Shown: piece by piece, positions 16,433 to 25,588 of the stretch
Numbering within the stretch: the first letter of the stretch is position 1
How the letters are laid out: every line of letters begins with the position of its first letter
Assembly: GCF_000423465.1 (NCBI RefSeq)
Contig: NZ_AUIA01000017.1
Span: 62,001-126,000, forward strand
From: Propionicicella superfundia DSM 22317
Lineage (GTDB): Bacteria; Actinomycetota; Actinomycetes; Propionibacteriales; Propionibacteriaceae
Length of the DNA: 64,000 nt
Direction of reading: 5' to 3'
Program-made: the position numbers and the translations under genes
Notes under the pieces: model-generated
What the model saw: only the letters and a program-made list of their open reading frames with translations
Database searches by the model: none
What the model was told of the DNA's origin: nothing

Positions 16433-19261
16433 TCAGGACGCCTCCGCGCGCCGCCGCTGCGCTGCGCGCAGCACCAGTTTGCGCAATTCGTCGGCCCACA
16501 GCACGGTCGATGCCAGCGCGACGACGACCGCCCAATGCCTGAGATCGAGTGAGGCGGTGCCGAAGGCCGTCTGGAGCACCGGCACCTCGACGACGGCGAT
16601 CTGCAGCGCCAGCGCGACCGCCAGCGCGCCCCACAACCAGCCGTTCCCGAAGAGACGGCGGGCGGCGCTGGCCGTCTCGGATCGCGAGTTGAGCGCATTG
16701 AAGAGCTGGGCGAGCACGAGGGTCGTGAACCCGGCGGTGCGGGCGACCGCGAGCGTGTCGGTGCCCTCGATCAGACCGCCCGGCAGGAACACGTCGATGG
16801 CCAGGAGCGAGGCGACGGCCATCACGAGCCCCACGTACAGGATGCCTCCCCACATTCGGCCGTCGATCAGCCGGTCGGACGGGGAACGCGGCGGACGGGC
16901 CATCACGTCGTCGATCTCAGGATCCACACCCATCGCCAGGGCGGGCAGGGAGTCGGTGACGAGATTGATCCACAGGATCTGGACCGCGAGCAACGGGACC
17001 ACGACCCCGCCCCCGCCGTCCGCCAAGCCGATGGCCCCGGCCAGGACGACCCCGAGAAAGACGGTGAGGACCTCGCCCATGTTCGACGACAGCAGGTAGC
17101 GCAGGAACTTCTTGATGTTGTCGAAGATCACCCGCCCCAGACGGATCGCGACGATGATCGTGGCGAAGTTGTCGTCGGCGAGCACCATCCGGCCCGCCTG
17201 CTTGGTCACCTCGGTCCCGGTGATCCCCATGGCGACGCCGATGTCGGCCGACTTCAGCGCGGGCGCGTCGTTGACCCCGTCGCCGGTCATGGCGACCACG
17301 AGGCCGCGGGACTGCAGCGCGTCCACGATCCGGTTCTTGTGCGCGGACGTCACCCGTGCGTACACGCTGACGTGCCGGGCCTCCTCGGCGAGCGTCTCGT
17401 CGTCGAGTCGATCCAGCTCGGCACCGGTCAGCGCGGGGCCGTCGGGGGCGGCGATGCCGAGGTCGGTCGCGATCCGAACCGCCGTGGCCGGATGGTCGCC
17501 GGTGATCATGACCGTGCAGATTCCCGCGCGTCGGGCCTCGGCGACGGCGCCGGCCACCTCGGGGCGCGGCGGGTCGATCATGCCGACGACGCCGACGAGG
17601 ACGAGGTCTCTTTCCAGATCCATGCCGTCGTCGTCCTCGGTCAGTCGTTCGTCGTCGGCCAGCGGTCGATACGCGACCGCCAGCGTGCGCAACGCCTCCC
17701 CGGCCATCCCGGCCGCGCCGTCGAGGAGGCGGGTGCGGTCGTCGTCCGCGAGCGCGACGACCTCGCCGCCACGCACCAGCCGCGTGCAGCGTCCCGCGAG
17801 GACGTCCGGTGCGCCTTTGCTCACCAGCAGCCGCTGGTCGCCCGCGACGAGCACCGACATCATCTTGCGGTCCGAACTGAACGGCACCTCGCCCTCGCGG
17901 CTGTGGCTCTCGATCGTCGCCGCTGCCTCGTCGAGTTTGCCGGCCGCGACGAGGAACGCCGCCTCGGTCGGATCACCCTCGATCTGCCACCGACCGTCCT
18001 GTTCGTGCAATTCGGCGTTGCTCGCCAGCGCGCCGTGGACCAGGGTCATCAGCGCCTCACCGCGCAGCGCACCGTCCGGCACCGGGCGACCGTCGCGAAC
18101 CAGGTCGCCCACCGGGGCGTAGCCGACGCCGGTCAGCTCGGTCACTCCCCCGGCCGTCAGCACCCGCTCGATCGTCATCTCGTTGCGGGTGAGCGTGCCG
18201 GTCTTGTCGGTGCACACCACCGACGCCGAACCGAGCGTCTCGACCGAGCTCAGTTGCCGGACGACCGCCTTCCTGCGGGCCATCTGCTGCGCGCCGATCG
18301 CCAGCACGACCGACAGGATCGCCGGCAGCCCCTCGGGCACGGCCGCGACGGCCAGCGACACGCCCAGCAGCAGGACCGTGACCAGTTCGCCGGCCGTCGA
18401 GATCTCGTTGACCAGGGCCGTGACGATCATGACGACGATCGCGATGGCGACGACGCTGATCCCGAGCAGCCGGGAGACGCCGGCGATCTCCCGGTCGAGC
18501 GGGGTGGGCTCCTCTCGTGTCTGCGCGAGCTGCTCGGCGATGCCTCCCACCTCGGTCGCCATCCCTGTGGCGGTCACCACCGCGCGGCCGACTCCCAGCG
18601 GAACGACCGTGCCCTTGTAGACCATGTTCGCCCGGTCCCCCAGCGGAACCGGTCCGCCCAGCGTGTCGACCTGCTTGGCCACCGGCACGCTCTCGCCGGT
18701 CAGCGAGGACTCCTGCACCCGCAGCCGGCCGGCCGACAGCAGGCGACCGTCCGCCCCCACCGCATCGCCCTCGGCCAGTACCAGGACGTCTCCTCGCACC
18801 AGCTCCGACGACGGGACGGTGTGCAGGCGACCGTCGCGCAGCACGGTCGACGTCGAAGCCGTCATCGAACTCAGCGCGGCGACGGCGCTGTCCGCGCGAC
18901 GCTCCTGGACCAGGCCGACGATCGCATTGAGCATCAGGACCGCCACGATGACGATCGGGTCGACCGGGACGCCCTGCGCGCCCTCGACCATCCACGCCGC
19001 GACCGCGACGGCCACCGCGACCAGCAGCAGGTAGACGAGCGGATTCTGGAACTGCCGGAGCAGCTTGCGCCACCACGGCACGCTCCGTGCGGCGCGCAAC
19101 TCGTTGGGCCCGTCGGCAGCGAGCCGGCGCGCGGCCTCGGCGGAGCTCAGCCCGCCGGCGGGGTCGACGCCGAGGGCTCGCGCGACCTCGTCGGCGTCGG
19201 TGATGGTGGGGTCGAAGGGCAGAGACTGTGCGGTCGAATCGGTGTTGACGGCAGACGTCAC
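16433..19261 (-). CDS. cation-transporting P-type ATPase (P2, PacL-like)
   Basis: A 942-residue membrane pump of the Ca2+/Mn2+ or Na+/K+-like P2 class. An N-terminal cation ATPase domain (DEVARALGVDPAGGLSSAEA) leads into helices M1-M2. The actuator TGES follows. Helix M4 has VAAVPEGLP, the PEGLP calcium-site motif of P2A pumps. The phosphorylation site is CTDKTGTLTRNEMT (Asp at about 351), and the hinge is MTGDGVNDAPALKSADIGVA. The C-terminal six-helix bundle has NLVTDSLPALAMG. The ion is not certain; divalent cation efflux is most likely. No regulator is adjacent. Confidence 0.88.
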   Translation of the reverse strand: MTSAVNTDSTAQSLPFDPTITDADEVARALGVDPAGGLSSAEAARRLAADGPNELRAARSVPWWRKLLRQFQNPLVYLLLVAVAVAVAAWMVEGAQGVPVDPIVIVAVLMLNAIVGLVQERRADSAVAALSSMTASTSTVLRDGRLHTVPSSELVRGDVLVLAEGDAVGADGRLLSAGRLRVQESSLTGESVPVAKQVDTLGGPVPLGDRANMVYKGTVVPLGVGRAVVTATGMATEVGGIAEQLAQTREEPTPLDREIAGVSRLLGISVVAIAIVVMIVTALVNEISTAGELVTVLLLGVSLAVAAVPEGLPAILSVVLAIGAQQMARRKAVVRQLSSVETLGSASVVCTDKTGTLTRNEMTIERVLTAGGVTELTGVGYAPVGDLVRDGRPVPDGALRGEALMTLVHGALASNAELHEQDGRWQIEGDPTEAAFLVAAGKLDEAAATIESHSREGEVPFSSDRKMMSVLVAGDQRLLVSKGAPDVLAGRCTRLVRGGEVVALADDDRTRLLDGAAGMAGEALRTLAVAYRPLADDERLTEDDDGMDLERDLVLVGVVGMIDPPRPEVAGAVAEARRAGICTVMITGDHPATAVRIATDLGIAAPDGPALTGAELDRLDDETLAEEARHVSVYARVTSAHKNRIVDALQSRGLVVAMTGDGVNDAPALKSADIGVAMGITGTEVTKQAGRMVLADDNFATIIVAIRLGRVIFDNIKKFLRYLLSSNMGEVLTVFLGVVLAGAIGLADGGGGVVVPLLAVQILWINLVTDSLPALAMGVDPEIDDVMARPPRSPSDRLIDGRMWGGILYVGLVMAVASLLAIDVFLPGGLIEGTDTLAVARTAGFTTLVLAQLFNALNSRSETASAARRLFGNGWLWGALAVALALQIAVVEVPVLQTAFGTASLDLRHWAVVVALASTVLWADELRKLVLRAAQRRRAEAS

Positions 19262-19515
19262 TCTTCCATGGTGCCTCGGAGGCGAAAGCGCTCAGGCCCG
19301 CCTCGGGCGCGTGCGGGGCACGGGCCGCCGCCCGCTGCCGATCACGGGGGCTCGGCGACGACGGGACTGTCGCGCACGGGCCATCTGCAGCCCGATCTGT
19401 TCGGCGATGCCGGCGGGCGGCGGGATGCAGCACACGACGACGCGGGGCGGGCGGCGACGCTCTGCACGCCGGACGAAGGCGCAGCCCGCGATCTCCCCTC
19501 CTGCCCTGGTCTCTC

Positions 19516-20229
19516 TCAGGAGTACGCGTCCGTCACTGTCCCGGCCGGCGGCTGGGAGGCGCGAAGGTGCTCGGCGCCGGCGATCAGCAGGTCCAGTTTG
19601 CGCCGCCACCACTCCTGCGGGTCCTCGTGGAGCATCTCGATGATGAATCGTCCGGTCTGCTCGGCCAGGGCGTCGTCCGCGGAGGGATGCTCGGCGCCGG
19701 TCGCCCGCGCGCTCGCCAAGTAGCGTTCGGCCAACTCCTCGCGACTGGGCCCGGTGGACCGTTCCGCGAGCTCGATCTGGTTGACGGTGTCCCCGGTCAT
19801 GTCCGAGATGCTGTCCAGGACGAGGACCGCCTCGGGTACCTGCCAGCCGTACCCGACCAGCCGCGCGACGCCGCGGGTCATCACCGCGCGCGCCGACTCG
19901 GTGACCTGTTCGAGTTCGTACAGGGTGGCGGCCAGTCCCCGGTTCTCCCGGAGCACCCGCCAGATCGTGGCGGCCACCGCCCGCAGGTAGGCCTGCCAGT
20001 CGGTGGCCGGCGGATCCCAGTCGCAGGCCGCGAAGACCCGCTCGACCGCTCCGAGGACCATCTGCTCGCGCGAGCCGATGTGCCGGTACAGCGAGGACTG
20101 TTCCACTCCCAGGTGCCTGGCGACGCTCGTGGTGGTCGCCGCGTCGAACCCGACCGCGATGACGGCCTGCTCGACGCGTTCCCGGCTGATCCTGGCCGGA
20201 CGTCCGGGTCCGCTGCGGGTGCCCTCCAT
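19516..20229 (-). CDS. TetR-family repressor
   Basis: A 237-residue regulator. The ATG at 20229 has AAAGGAGGGG directly upstream. Residues about 15-60 carry the TetR helix-turn-helix (VEQAVIAVGFDAATTTSVAR, then HLGVEQSSLYRHIGSREQM). The C-terminal part suits the TetR_C (tetracycline-repressor-like) ligand domain. It is divergent from a DHA2 exporter 91 bp away, with a perfect palindrome between them, and so should repress both until an effector binds. Confidence 0.87.
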   Translation of the reverse strand: MEGTRSGPGRPARISRERVEQAVIAVGFDAATTTSVARHLGVEQSSLYRHIGSREQMVLGAVERVFAACDWDPPATDWQAYLRAVAATIWRVLRENRGLAATLYELEQVTESARAVMTRGVARLVGYGWQVPEAVLVLDSISDMTGDTVNQIELAERSTGPSREELAERYLASARATGAEHPSADDALAEQTGRFIIEMLHEDPQEWWRRKLDLLIAGAEHLRASQPPAGTVTDAYS

Positions 20230-20242
20230 CGCCCCTCCTTTT

Positions 20243-20257
20243 GCAATAGCCTATTGC
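20243..20257. promoter_or_regulatory. TetR operator between tetR-like and MFS genes
   Basis: GCAATAGCCTATTGC is a perfect palindrome with 7-base arms around one C, 14 bp before the repressor start and about 64 bp before the exporter start. A further half-site-like CTTATTGC lies at 20288-20295. Confidence 0.75.
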
Positions 20258-20320
20258 GCTCGTGGATTCGCTTGCCATACCGTATCGCTTATTGCCCCGA
20301 CCGCGACCTGAGGAGCCTCG

Positions 20321-21787
20321 ATGAGCACCGCCGAGACCACGACCCCGGCATCGGACGCCAAGCCTCGCTACACCACCGCCGAGCGGCTGATCCTCACGGT
20401 GGTCGTGCTGGCCTCGACGCTGATGTCCATCGACATGCTCATCGTCACCGTGGCGCTGCCGCAGATCGGCACGGACCTGCCCGGCGCGACCCTCAGCTCG
20501 CTGCAATGGGTCGTGGTCGGGTACGCCGTCGCGTTCGGTGCGCTGATCCAGCCGGCCGGATCGCTGAACGACCGGATCGGCACCAAACGCATGTTCATCG
20601 GGGGCATGGCCCTGTTCACCGCGGCGTCCCTGGCCTGCGGGCTGGCCCCCAGCGGCGGCATGCTGGTCGCGTTCCGGCTCGTCAAGGGCGCGGCGGCGGC
20701 CACCATGTTCGCCTCCGTCATGCCCATCCTCGCGCGCACCTTCGACGAGCGGCGACGCGCGATGGCCATCGCCATCTGGTCGGCTGCGGTCGGGCTGACG
20801 TCCATCGCCTCCCCCAGCCTCGGCGGGCTGCTGGTGGACGCCGCCGGGTGGCGATCGATGTTCCTGATCAACGTCCCGCTCGGCATCGTGTCGGTCGTCA
20901 TCAGCCTGCGCGTCCTGCCCTCCGACCGGGAGCGCACGCCGGTCCCGGGGCGCTTCGACTGGGTCGGAGCCGTGCTGCTGGCCGGCTCCCTGGGCGCGCT
21001 CAACTACGGTCTGACACTGGCCCAGGACGACGGCTGGACGGGGCCGCGCGTGCTGGCCTGGCTGGCCGGCGCGGTCGTGGCCGGGACGCTGCTGGTCGCC
21101 CGGGCGCTGCGGATCGCCCACCCGGTGCTGGACGTCCGGCTGCTCAGCCAACGCACCTTCCTGGGGGTGTCCCTGCTGGCGGTCCTCAACCGGGTCGGCA
21201 CGTCGGGGGCGACCGTCTACATCATGCTGTACCTGCAGTCCGGTCACGGGCTCACGCCCACCCAGACCGGACTGCTGATCCTGCCGCTGGGAGTGTGCGC
21301 GCTGATCGGTTCGATCGTCGCCGGCGCACTGCAGTCCCGTCTCGCCCCCCGCACCGTCCTCGCCGTCGGCTTCGCCCTGCTGGGCGCAAGCGCCGCGGTG
21401 ATCGCCTGGCAGGCGTCCACACTCGTCGATCCCTGGTGGTTCATTCCCTCGACGATGGTCTGGGGCTTCGGCAACTCGCTGGCCAACACCCCGTTGATGA
21501 GTGTCGCGACGAGCGCGGTCGCCGTGGACCGGGTAGGCATGGCGACGGGGCTGATCAACAGCTTCTACCCGATCGGGGCCTCGCTGGGAACCGTCCTGCT
21601 GGGGGCGATCTACACCGCCGGTGTCGGCGGTGCGGCCACCGCCGGTCCCGAGGCCCTGCTCGCGGCGATGGGGGGTGCGCTCGGGTTGATCTACCTGGTG
21701 GTCGCGGGCGCCTGTGCGGTGTCCGTGGTGATCGCCCTCGGGCTCGTCGGACGGGATCGGCCCGCCGGACACGCGGCGACGGGATAG
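20321..21787 (+). CDS. MFS multidrug exporter, DHA2 (14-helix) type
   Basis: A 488-residue proton-coupled drug exporter of the EmrB/QacA group. The ATG at 20321 follows GAGGAG. Helix 1 contains the DHA2 motif D1 (STLMSIDMLIVTVALPQIG). Motif A appears as GSLNDRIGTKRMFIGG. Motif C-like glycine-rich sequence is in helix 5 (LGGLLVDAAGWRSMFLINVP). About 14 membrane helices can be counted. Expression is presumably opened by an inducing drug through the divergent TetR regulator. Confidence 0.88.
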   Translation: MSTAETTTPASDAKPRYTTAERLILTVVVLASTLMSIDMLIVTVALPQIGTDLPGATLSSLQWVVVGYAVAFGALIQPAGSLNDRIGTKRMFIGGMALFTAASLACGLAPSGGMLVAFRLVKGAAAATMFASVMPILARTFDERRRAMAIAIWSAAVGLTSIASPSLGGLLVDAAGWRSMFLINVPLGIVSVVISLRVLPSDRERTPVPGRFDWVGAVLLAGSLGALNYGLTLAQDDGWTGPRVLAWLAGAVVAGTLLVARALRIAHPVLDVRLLSQRTFLGVSLLAVLNRVGTSGATVYIMLYLQSGHGLTPTQTGLLILPLGVCALIGSIVAGALQSRLAPRTVLAVGFALLGASAAVIAWQASTLVDPWWFIPSTMVWGFGNSLANTPLMSVATSAVAVDRVGMATGLINSFYPIGASLGTVLLGAIYTAGVGGAATAGPEALLAAMGGALGLIYLVVAGACAVSVVIALGLVGRDRPAGHAATG

Positions 21788-22052
21788 GGGCTGATCGAGA
21801 CCGGGACGCGCCGGCCGCCGCGATCGTGGGCGGGCTGGTCGTAGCTACCCTCCGGGCCAGGACGCTACGCCAAAGCCGCGACGCTACCGGTCCCCCCGTA
21901 GCTTCCCGGCCGGAACGTAGCTACGCGAGAATCTCCCCGCCCTACCGACAGGCAGGGCCCGGACCCAGGCACAGGCCCGGCCACTCAGCCAAGCCCCGTC
22001 CCCGTGGGCGCGACCTGTCGCGGGCGGCAGGCGGTTGGCTAGGGTGACTGTC

Positions 22053-22691
22053 GTGATGCTCCCGGACGGGCTCCTGCCCCGCCTCGATGACGTCTCGGCG
22101 GTGCTGTGGGATTTCGACGGCGTCGTCGCAGACACCGAGCCCCGCCAGATGGCCGCCTTCGCCGACATCCTCCGCCGGCACGGTGTGGACGTGTCCCCGG
22201 AGTCGCTCGCGGAGTTCATCGGCGAACCGGAGGCCCGGATCTGGGCGACGCTTCGCGAACGGTGCGGAATCAGCACGGACATCGCCGAACTCAAGACCGA
22301 GCGGTCGGCCGACTATCTGGCGCGATGCCGAGACCTGCGTCCGAACTGGTTCGTGACCCCTTTGCTGGACCACCTGGCAGCGCGCGGCATCCCGAGTTGG
22401 ATCGTGAGCTCGGGCAGCTACAAGCACATCGGTGCGCTCCTCGACCTTCTGGACCTGCGGAAGCGGTTCGACGCCGTGCTCTGCGAGGGCTCGCCGGACG
22501 ACCCGGAGGTCGACGGCAAACGCGGGCGGCTGGACTTCACTCAACGCTCCTGGGGTCGCGACGCGTGCCTGGTCGAGGACCGGCCGGAGTACCTGCGATA
22601 CGCCGACACCGCAGGCTGGCTGCCGGTGGCCGTGAGCCACGGGTTGAACGACATCGACTCGGGCGACTGGCCTTTCACGCTCGTCGCGTGA
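22053..22691 (+). CDS. HAD-superfamily phosphatase
   Basis: Cytoplasmic phosphatase of about 212 residues, substrate unknown. The GTG at 22053 is chosen because TAGGGT (22040-22045) lies 7 bases before it, the spacing of a leaderless actinobacterial promoter; ATG 22056 is the alternative. Motif I is LWDFDGVVADTEP, with both aspartates. Motif II is IVSSGSYKHIG, and motif III/IV is read as RDACLVEDRPEYLRYADTAG. Its stop overlaps the end of the convergent kinase gene by 17 bp. Confidence 0.8.
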   Translation: MMLPDGLLPRLDDVSAVLWDFDGVVADTEPRQMAAFADILRRHGVDVSPESLAEFIGEPEARIWATLRERCGISTDIAELKTERSADYLARCRDLRPNWFVTPLLDHLAARGIPSWIVSSGSYKHIGALLDLLDLRKRFDAVLCEGSPDDPEVDGKRGRLDFTQRSWGRDACLVEDRPEYLRYADTAGWLPVAVSHGLNDIDSGDWPFTLVA

Positions 22692-23637
22692 GAGCCGGAA
22701 GACGCTCCACGAGGCAGTTCATCGCCGGCTCGCAGTACCGCAGGAAGTACTCCGCGTGCCGTCTGTCGATCGGCGAGGCGACCTCCGCGTCCCGGGTTCG
22801 CCCGAAGATCTCCGCGTCCACGAGGTAGAAGACCGAGCCGGCCGTCCGGATCGCGTCCACGACCTCGCCGAACCGCTGGGCTCCGTACACGGAGGTGTAG
22901 CCGTCGAGAAAGCGCTGGACGAGGTCCCGCCAGGCCGGCCCCGGCCACGCCGCGAAGTGGAACGCCGCAAGCCCGAGATCGAACAGCCTCGGCCCGGGGG
23001 CCGCCTTCTCCCAGTCGAGCACGTGGAGCCCGGATTCGGAGACCACCCAGTTCGACGCTCGGTAGTCGGTGTGAACCATGACGCCCTCGCGCGGGAGCGC
23101 GACGCAGTTCCGCAGCGCTGTCTCGACGAGCGGGCGGTCGGGAAGCCGCAGACCGGTCGGGTCCGCGAGCGGCTCCTCGTAGAACCACGCCCGCCCGGTC
23201 GGCACCCGGGCTCCGTGGACGAACGCGAGCTGCCGGCCCGCGAGGTACGCGAGCGCGGGCGTCATCTCCGCCACGTCGGCCTGCGCCCCGGTGATCCACG
23301 GCCGGATCGACACGGGTGCGCGCCCCACGTGACCGATCCAGACGGGCAGCGGGATGGCGTTCACCCCGTGGCGCGCGGCGCTCTCCGCGTACGCGAAGTC
23401 GCATTCGAGATCGGCGAGCGAGCGGAAGAGCTCGATCCGCGCGACGAACTCATGCCCGCCCGACCTGCAGTACAGGTTCGCGGAGGAGACCCCCGACGCG
23501 AGCGGCTCGACCTGCGCCGCCGCGCCGGTGAGTGCGCTCAGCTCCGTGGCCACCTGGTCCATGAGTCCACGGTCGACGACGGCACCGTTGGACACGCGTC
23601 GCCGGGCGTCCGACGACCCCTCGGAGCCGTCGGTCAC
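22675..23637 (-). CDS. aminoglycoside phosphotransferase-family kinase
   Basis: Protein-kinase-fold small-molecule kinase of 320 residues (APH/choline kinase group). The GTG at 23637 forms a GTGA overlap with the stop of the upstream membrane gene, so this start is preferred to an internal ATG 26 codons later. The catalytic loop VMVHTDYRASNWVV carries the Brenner motif HxDxxxxN near residue 190. The metal-binding segment follows as LHVLDWEKAAPGPRLFDLGL. Substrate and any resistance role are unknown. The coupling suggests it works with the small membrane protein. Confidence 0.82.
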   Translation of the reverse strand: MTDGSEGSSDARRRVSNGAVVDRGLMDQVATELSALTGAAAQVEPLASGVSSANLYCRSGGHEFVARIELFRSLADLECDFAYAESAARHGVNAIPLPVWIGHVGRAPVSIRPWITGAQADVAEMTPALAYLAGRQLAFVHGARVPTGRAWFYEEPLADPTGLRLPDRPLVETALRNCVALPREGVMVHTDYRASNWVVSESGLHVLDWEKAAPGPRLFDLGLAAFHFAAWPGPAWRDLVQRFLDGYTSVYGAQRFGEVVDAIRTAGSVFYLVDAEIFGRTRDAEVASPIDRRHAEYFLRYCEPAMNCLVERLPALTRRA

Positions 23638-24023
23638 ACGACACGCGCCAGGAGGACGACGAGCCACGTCACAGCGAACAGCCCGGGAATGACGTAGGCC
23701 ATGACGGCCGTGTTGGAGAAGCGCCAGATGCGATGGGTCCGCGATGCGCGCGTGGAGTTGTACTCGGGGAACTCCTCCGCGCATTCCGCCTTCAACTGGT
23801 TGAGCAGATATCGCTGCTTCGCCTGGACATAGCACCACAGGACGGTCAGAAGCAGTCCCAGGATCGACACCGCCAGCCGGGCGACATCGGGGGTGCCCAT
23901 TCCGTCGACCGCGGCCAGGAGCAGGAAGGACTGCGCCAGCAGGAAATAGTTCGAGATGCTGTTGAAGTCCTCGTTCGTCGTCTGCCGGTGCTCCCACAGG
24001 CGCTGTCTCGCCGCGTCGTCCAC
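23634..24023 (-). CDS. small membrane protein, unknown function
   Basis: About 129 residues with two pairs of hydrophobic segments: FLLAQSFLLLAAV and SILGLLLTVLWCYVQ in the first half, and VMAYVIPGLFAVTWLVVLLA at the end. A GTG start at 24023 is preferred because the region RLWEHRQTTNEDFNSISNYF looks like a true N-terminus; an ATG at 24083 would add 20 unconvincing residues. The product of such genes is usually annotated as an integral membrane protein of unknown function. It is translationally coupled to the following kinase. Confidence 0.6.
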   Translation of the reverse strand: MDDAARQRLWEHRQTTNEDFNSISNYFLLAQSFLLLAAVDGMGTPDVARLAVSILGLLLTVLWCYVQAKQRYLLNQLKAECAEEFPEYNSTRASRTHRIWRFSNTAVMAYVIPGLFAVTWLVVLLARVV

Positions 24024-24097
24024 GACCGACTTCTTACCATGGCCCGCACGCAGGCGGGCAAACGTCCTGCGGACGCAGCGCATGCCTGGGCCCCATC

Positions 24098-24454
24098 GTG
24101 CCGCCGAGGTGGTACCCGGACGGGCCGCTGCCGCTGGCGCTGGTGACCGTCGGTGCCGGACTCGTCGACGCTTTCAGCTACCTCGAACTCGGTCGCGTCT
24201 CCGTCGTCAACATGCCCGGCGACGTCGTCTTCCTGTCGTTCGCGCTCGGGGGCACCTCGGGTTTCGTCTGGTGGGCATCGGTTCTGGGTGTCCTGACGTT
24301 CATGATCAGTGCGTTCGTCGGCGGACGAATCAGGACGGCCCATGGCGCCCACCGCAGGCGGCACGTGCATAGAGCGGCGCCTGGCTCCTTCGACGTTTCG
24401 CCCTTCCGGCCCCGTAGAGCCGCGCGGCCGAATCCGCGCCGAGGCCGCCGATAG
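24098..24454 (+). pseudogene. truncated DUF1275 (YoaK-like) membrane protein
   Basis: From GTG 24098 the translation gives LALVTVGAGLVDAFSYLELG, VVNMPGDVVFLSFALGG and AFVGGRIRTAHGAHRRRHV, the first three helices of a DUF1275 protein, which normally has about 220 residues. Family resemblance stops near 24375. The rest of the frame to 24454 is unrelated low-complexity coding. The remaining two-thirds are absent. The break is followed at once by defence genes, so it probably marks the left edge of an inserted island. Confidence 0.7.
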
Positions 24455-24463
24455 AGTACGGAC

Positions 24464-25588
24464 ATGAGTGAGCAGCCCGACGCAGGACCCGATACCGTCA
24501 GGGACTTGCTCGACCTTGGATCGACTGAGGTCGACGACGTCGACGAGTCCGACGAGGTCGCATCTAAGGCGGTACCGATCTCCTACTTCGGGACCGAGTT
24601 CGACATCCACGGTCTCGTTCGGCGCTACAACGAGCGCTCGATCGTCGTCCCAACCTTCGACCCGACAGTAGAACTGCCCGACCCGAACGCTACGGGCTTC
24701 CAGCGCGGCCGGGTCTGGCGACGGCCCCAGCAGGACCGCTTCATCGAGTCGCTCCTCCTCGGCTATCCAGTACCTGGAATCTTCCTTGTCGAACAGCCCG
24801 GCAAGAAGTACCTAGTTCTAGACGGACAGCAGCGTCTGACGACACTCGCAGCGTTCTACACCAGTCAGTTCCGGCTTGATGCGGTCGACGACGCGTTCAA
24901 GTCAAAGACGTACGGAACGCTCAGCGACGAGGCCCGCCGCGGTCTTGACGACACCTTCATCCAGGCGATCATCATCCGCTCTCCGCAGTCAGTTGAGGAG
25001 TACGAGAGCGTTTACCAGATTTTCGAGCGCCTGAACTCCGGTGGAACCAACCTTCAACCACACGAGATTCGCGTCGCCCTATACGGCGGCAAGGCGGTCG
25101 AGGCGATCCGCGCGCTCAACAACGACACGAACTGGCGCAAGATCTTCGGGAAGCGCAGCGATCGACTCAAAGATCAAGAGTTGATCCTGCGCGTCCTGGC
25201 ACTGTACGCCGACAGCGGGAATTACGAAGCCCCCTTGAAGACGTTCCTCAACAACTTCCTCGCCAGTCACCGGAACGGTGTGGACGTTGATCTTGACGGC
25301 CTTGGCAGCCTGTTCACGCGAGCGACGGCGATTCTCTCTTCCCGAGACCGGATTTTCCGACTCCGCACCCAGGTGAACGCGGCCATCCTCGACTCGGTCT
25401 TCGTAGGTCTGATGCACCGGCTGGCGAGTGATTCCTCCGCGGACGTCGCCACTGAACAATGGTTGTCGGCGTACGACGCTCTCGTGGCAGCTCCCGAGTT
25501 CCTTGACGCCGTCACGAAGGCGACTGCCAACGAGGAGTCGGTGGCCACCCGCCTGCGTCTCGCGCGAGCCGCGTTCGCCGACGTATGA
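24464..25588 (+). CDS. DUF262 domain protein (ParB/Srx-fold, GmrSD-like N-domain)
   Basis: A 374-residue protein. Residues about 60-210 form the DUF262 domain: WRRPQQDRFIESLLLGYPVP, then YLVLDGQQRLTTLAAFY. The D-G-Q-Q-R motif (about residues 119-123) is the nucleotidase or nuclease motif of GmrS-type proteins, and FERLNSGGTNLQPHEIR is the usual follow-on. The C-terminal DUF1524 HNH nuclease domain of full GmrSD enzymes is absent. The last codons overlap the start of a HEPN gene (ATGA), giving a two-gene unit beside brxL. It probably acts in nucleic-acid-directed defence, with the HEPN protein as effector or partner. Confidence 0.8.
   Translation: MSEQPDAGPDTVRDLLDLGSTEVDDVDESDEVASKAVPISYFGTEFDIHGLVRRYNERSIVVPTFDPTVELPDPNATGFQRGRVWRRPQQDRFIESLLLGYPVPGIFLVEQPGKKYLVLDGQQRLTTLAAFYTSQFRLDAVDDAFKSKTYGTLSDEARRGLDDTFIQAIIIRSPQSVEEYESVYQIFERLNSGGTNLQPHEIRVALYGGKAVEAIRALNNDTNWRKIFGKRSDRLKDQELILRVLALYADSGNYEAPLKTFLNNFLASHRNGVDVDLDGLGSLFTRATAILSSRDRIFRLRTQVNAAILDSVFVGLMHRLASDSSADVATEQWLSAYDALVAAPEFLDAVTKATANEESVATRLRLARAAFADV

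Noticed and set aside
19292-21772. Minus-strand frame of 826 codons opposite the DHA2 exporter and overlapping TetR
   Set aside because: Conflicts with two well-supported genes and has composition of a GC shadow frame.
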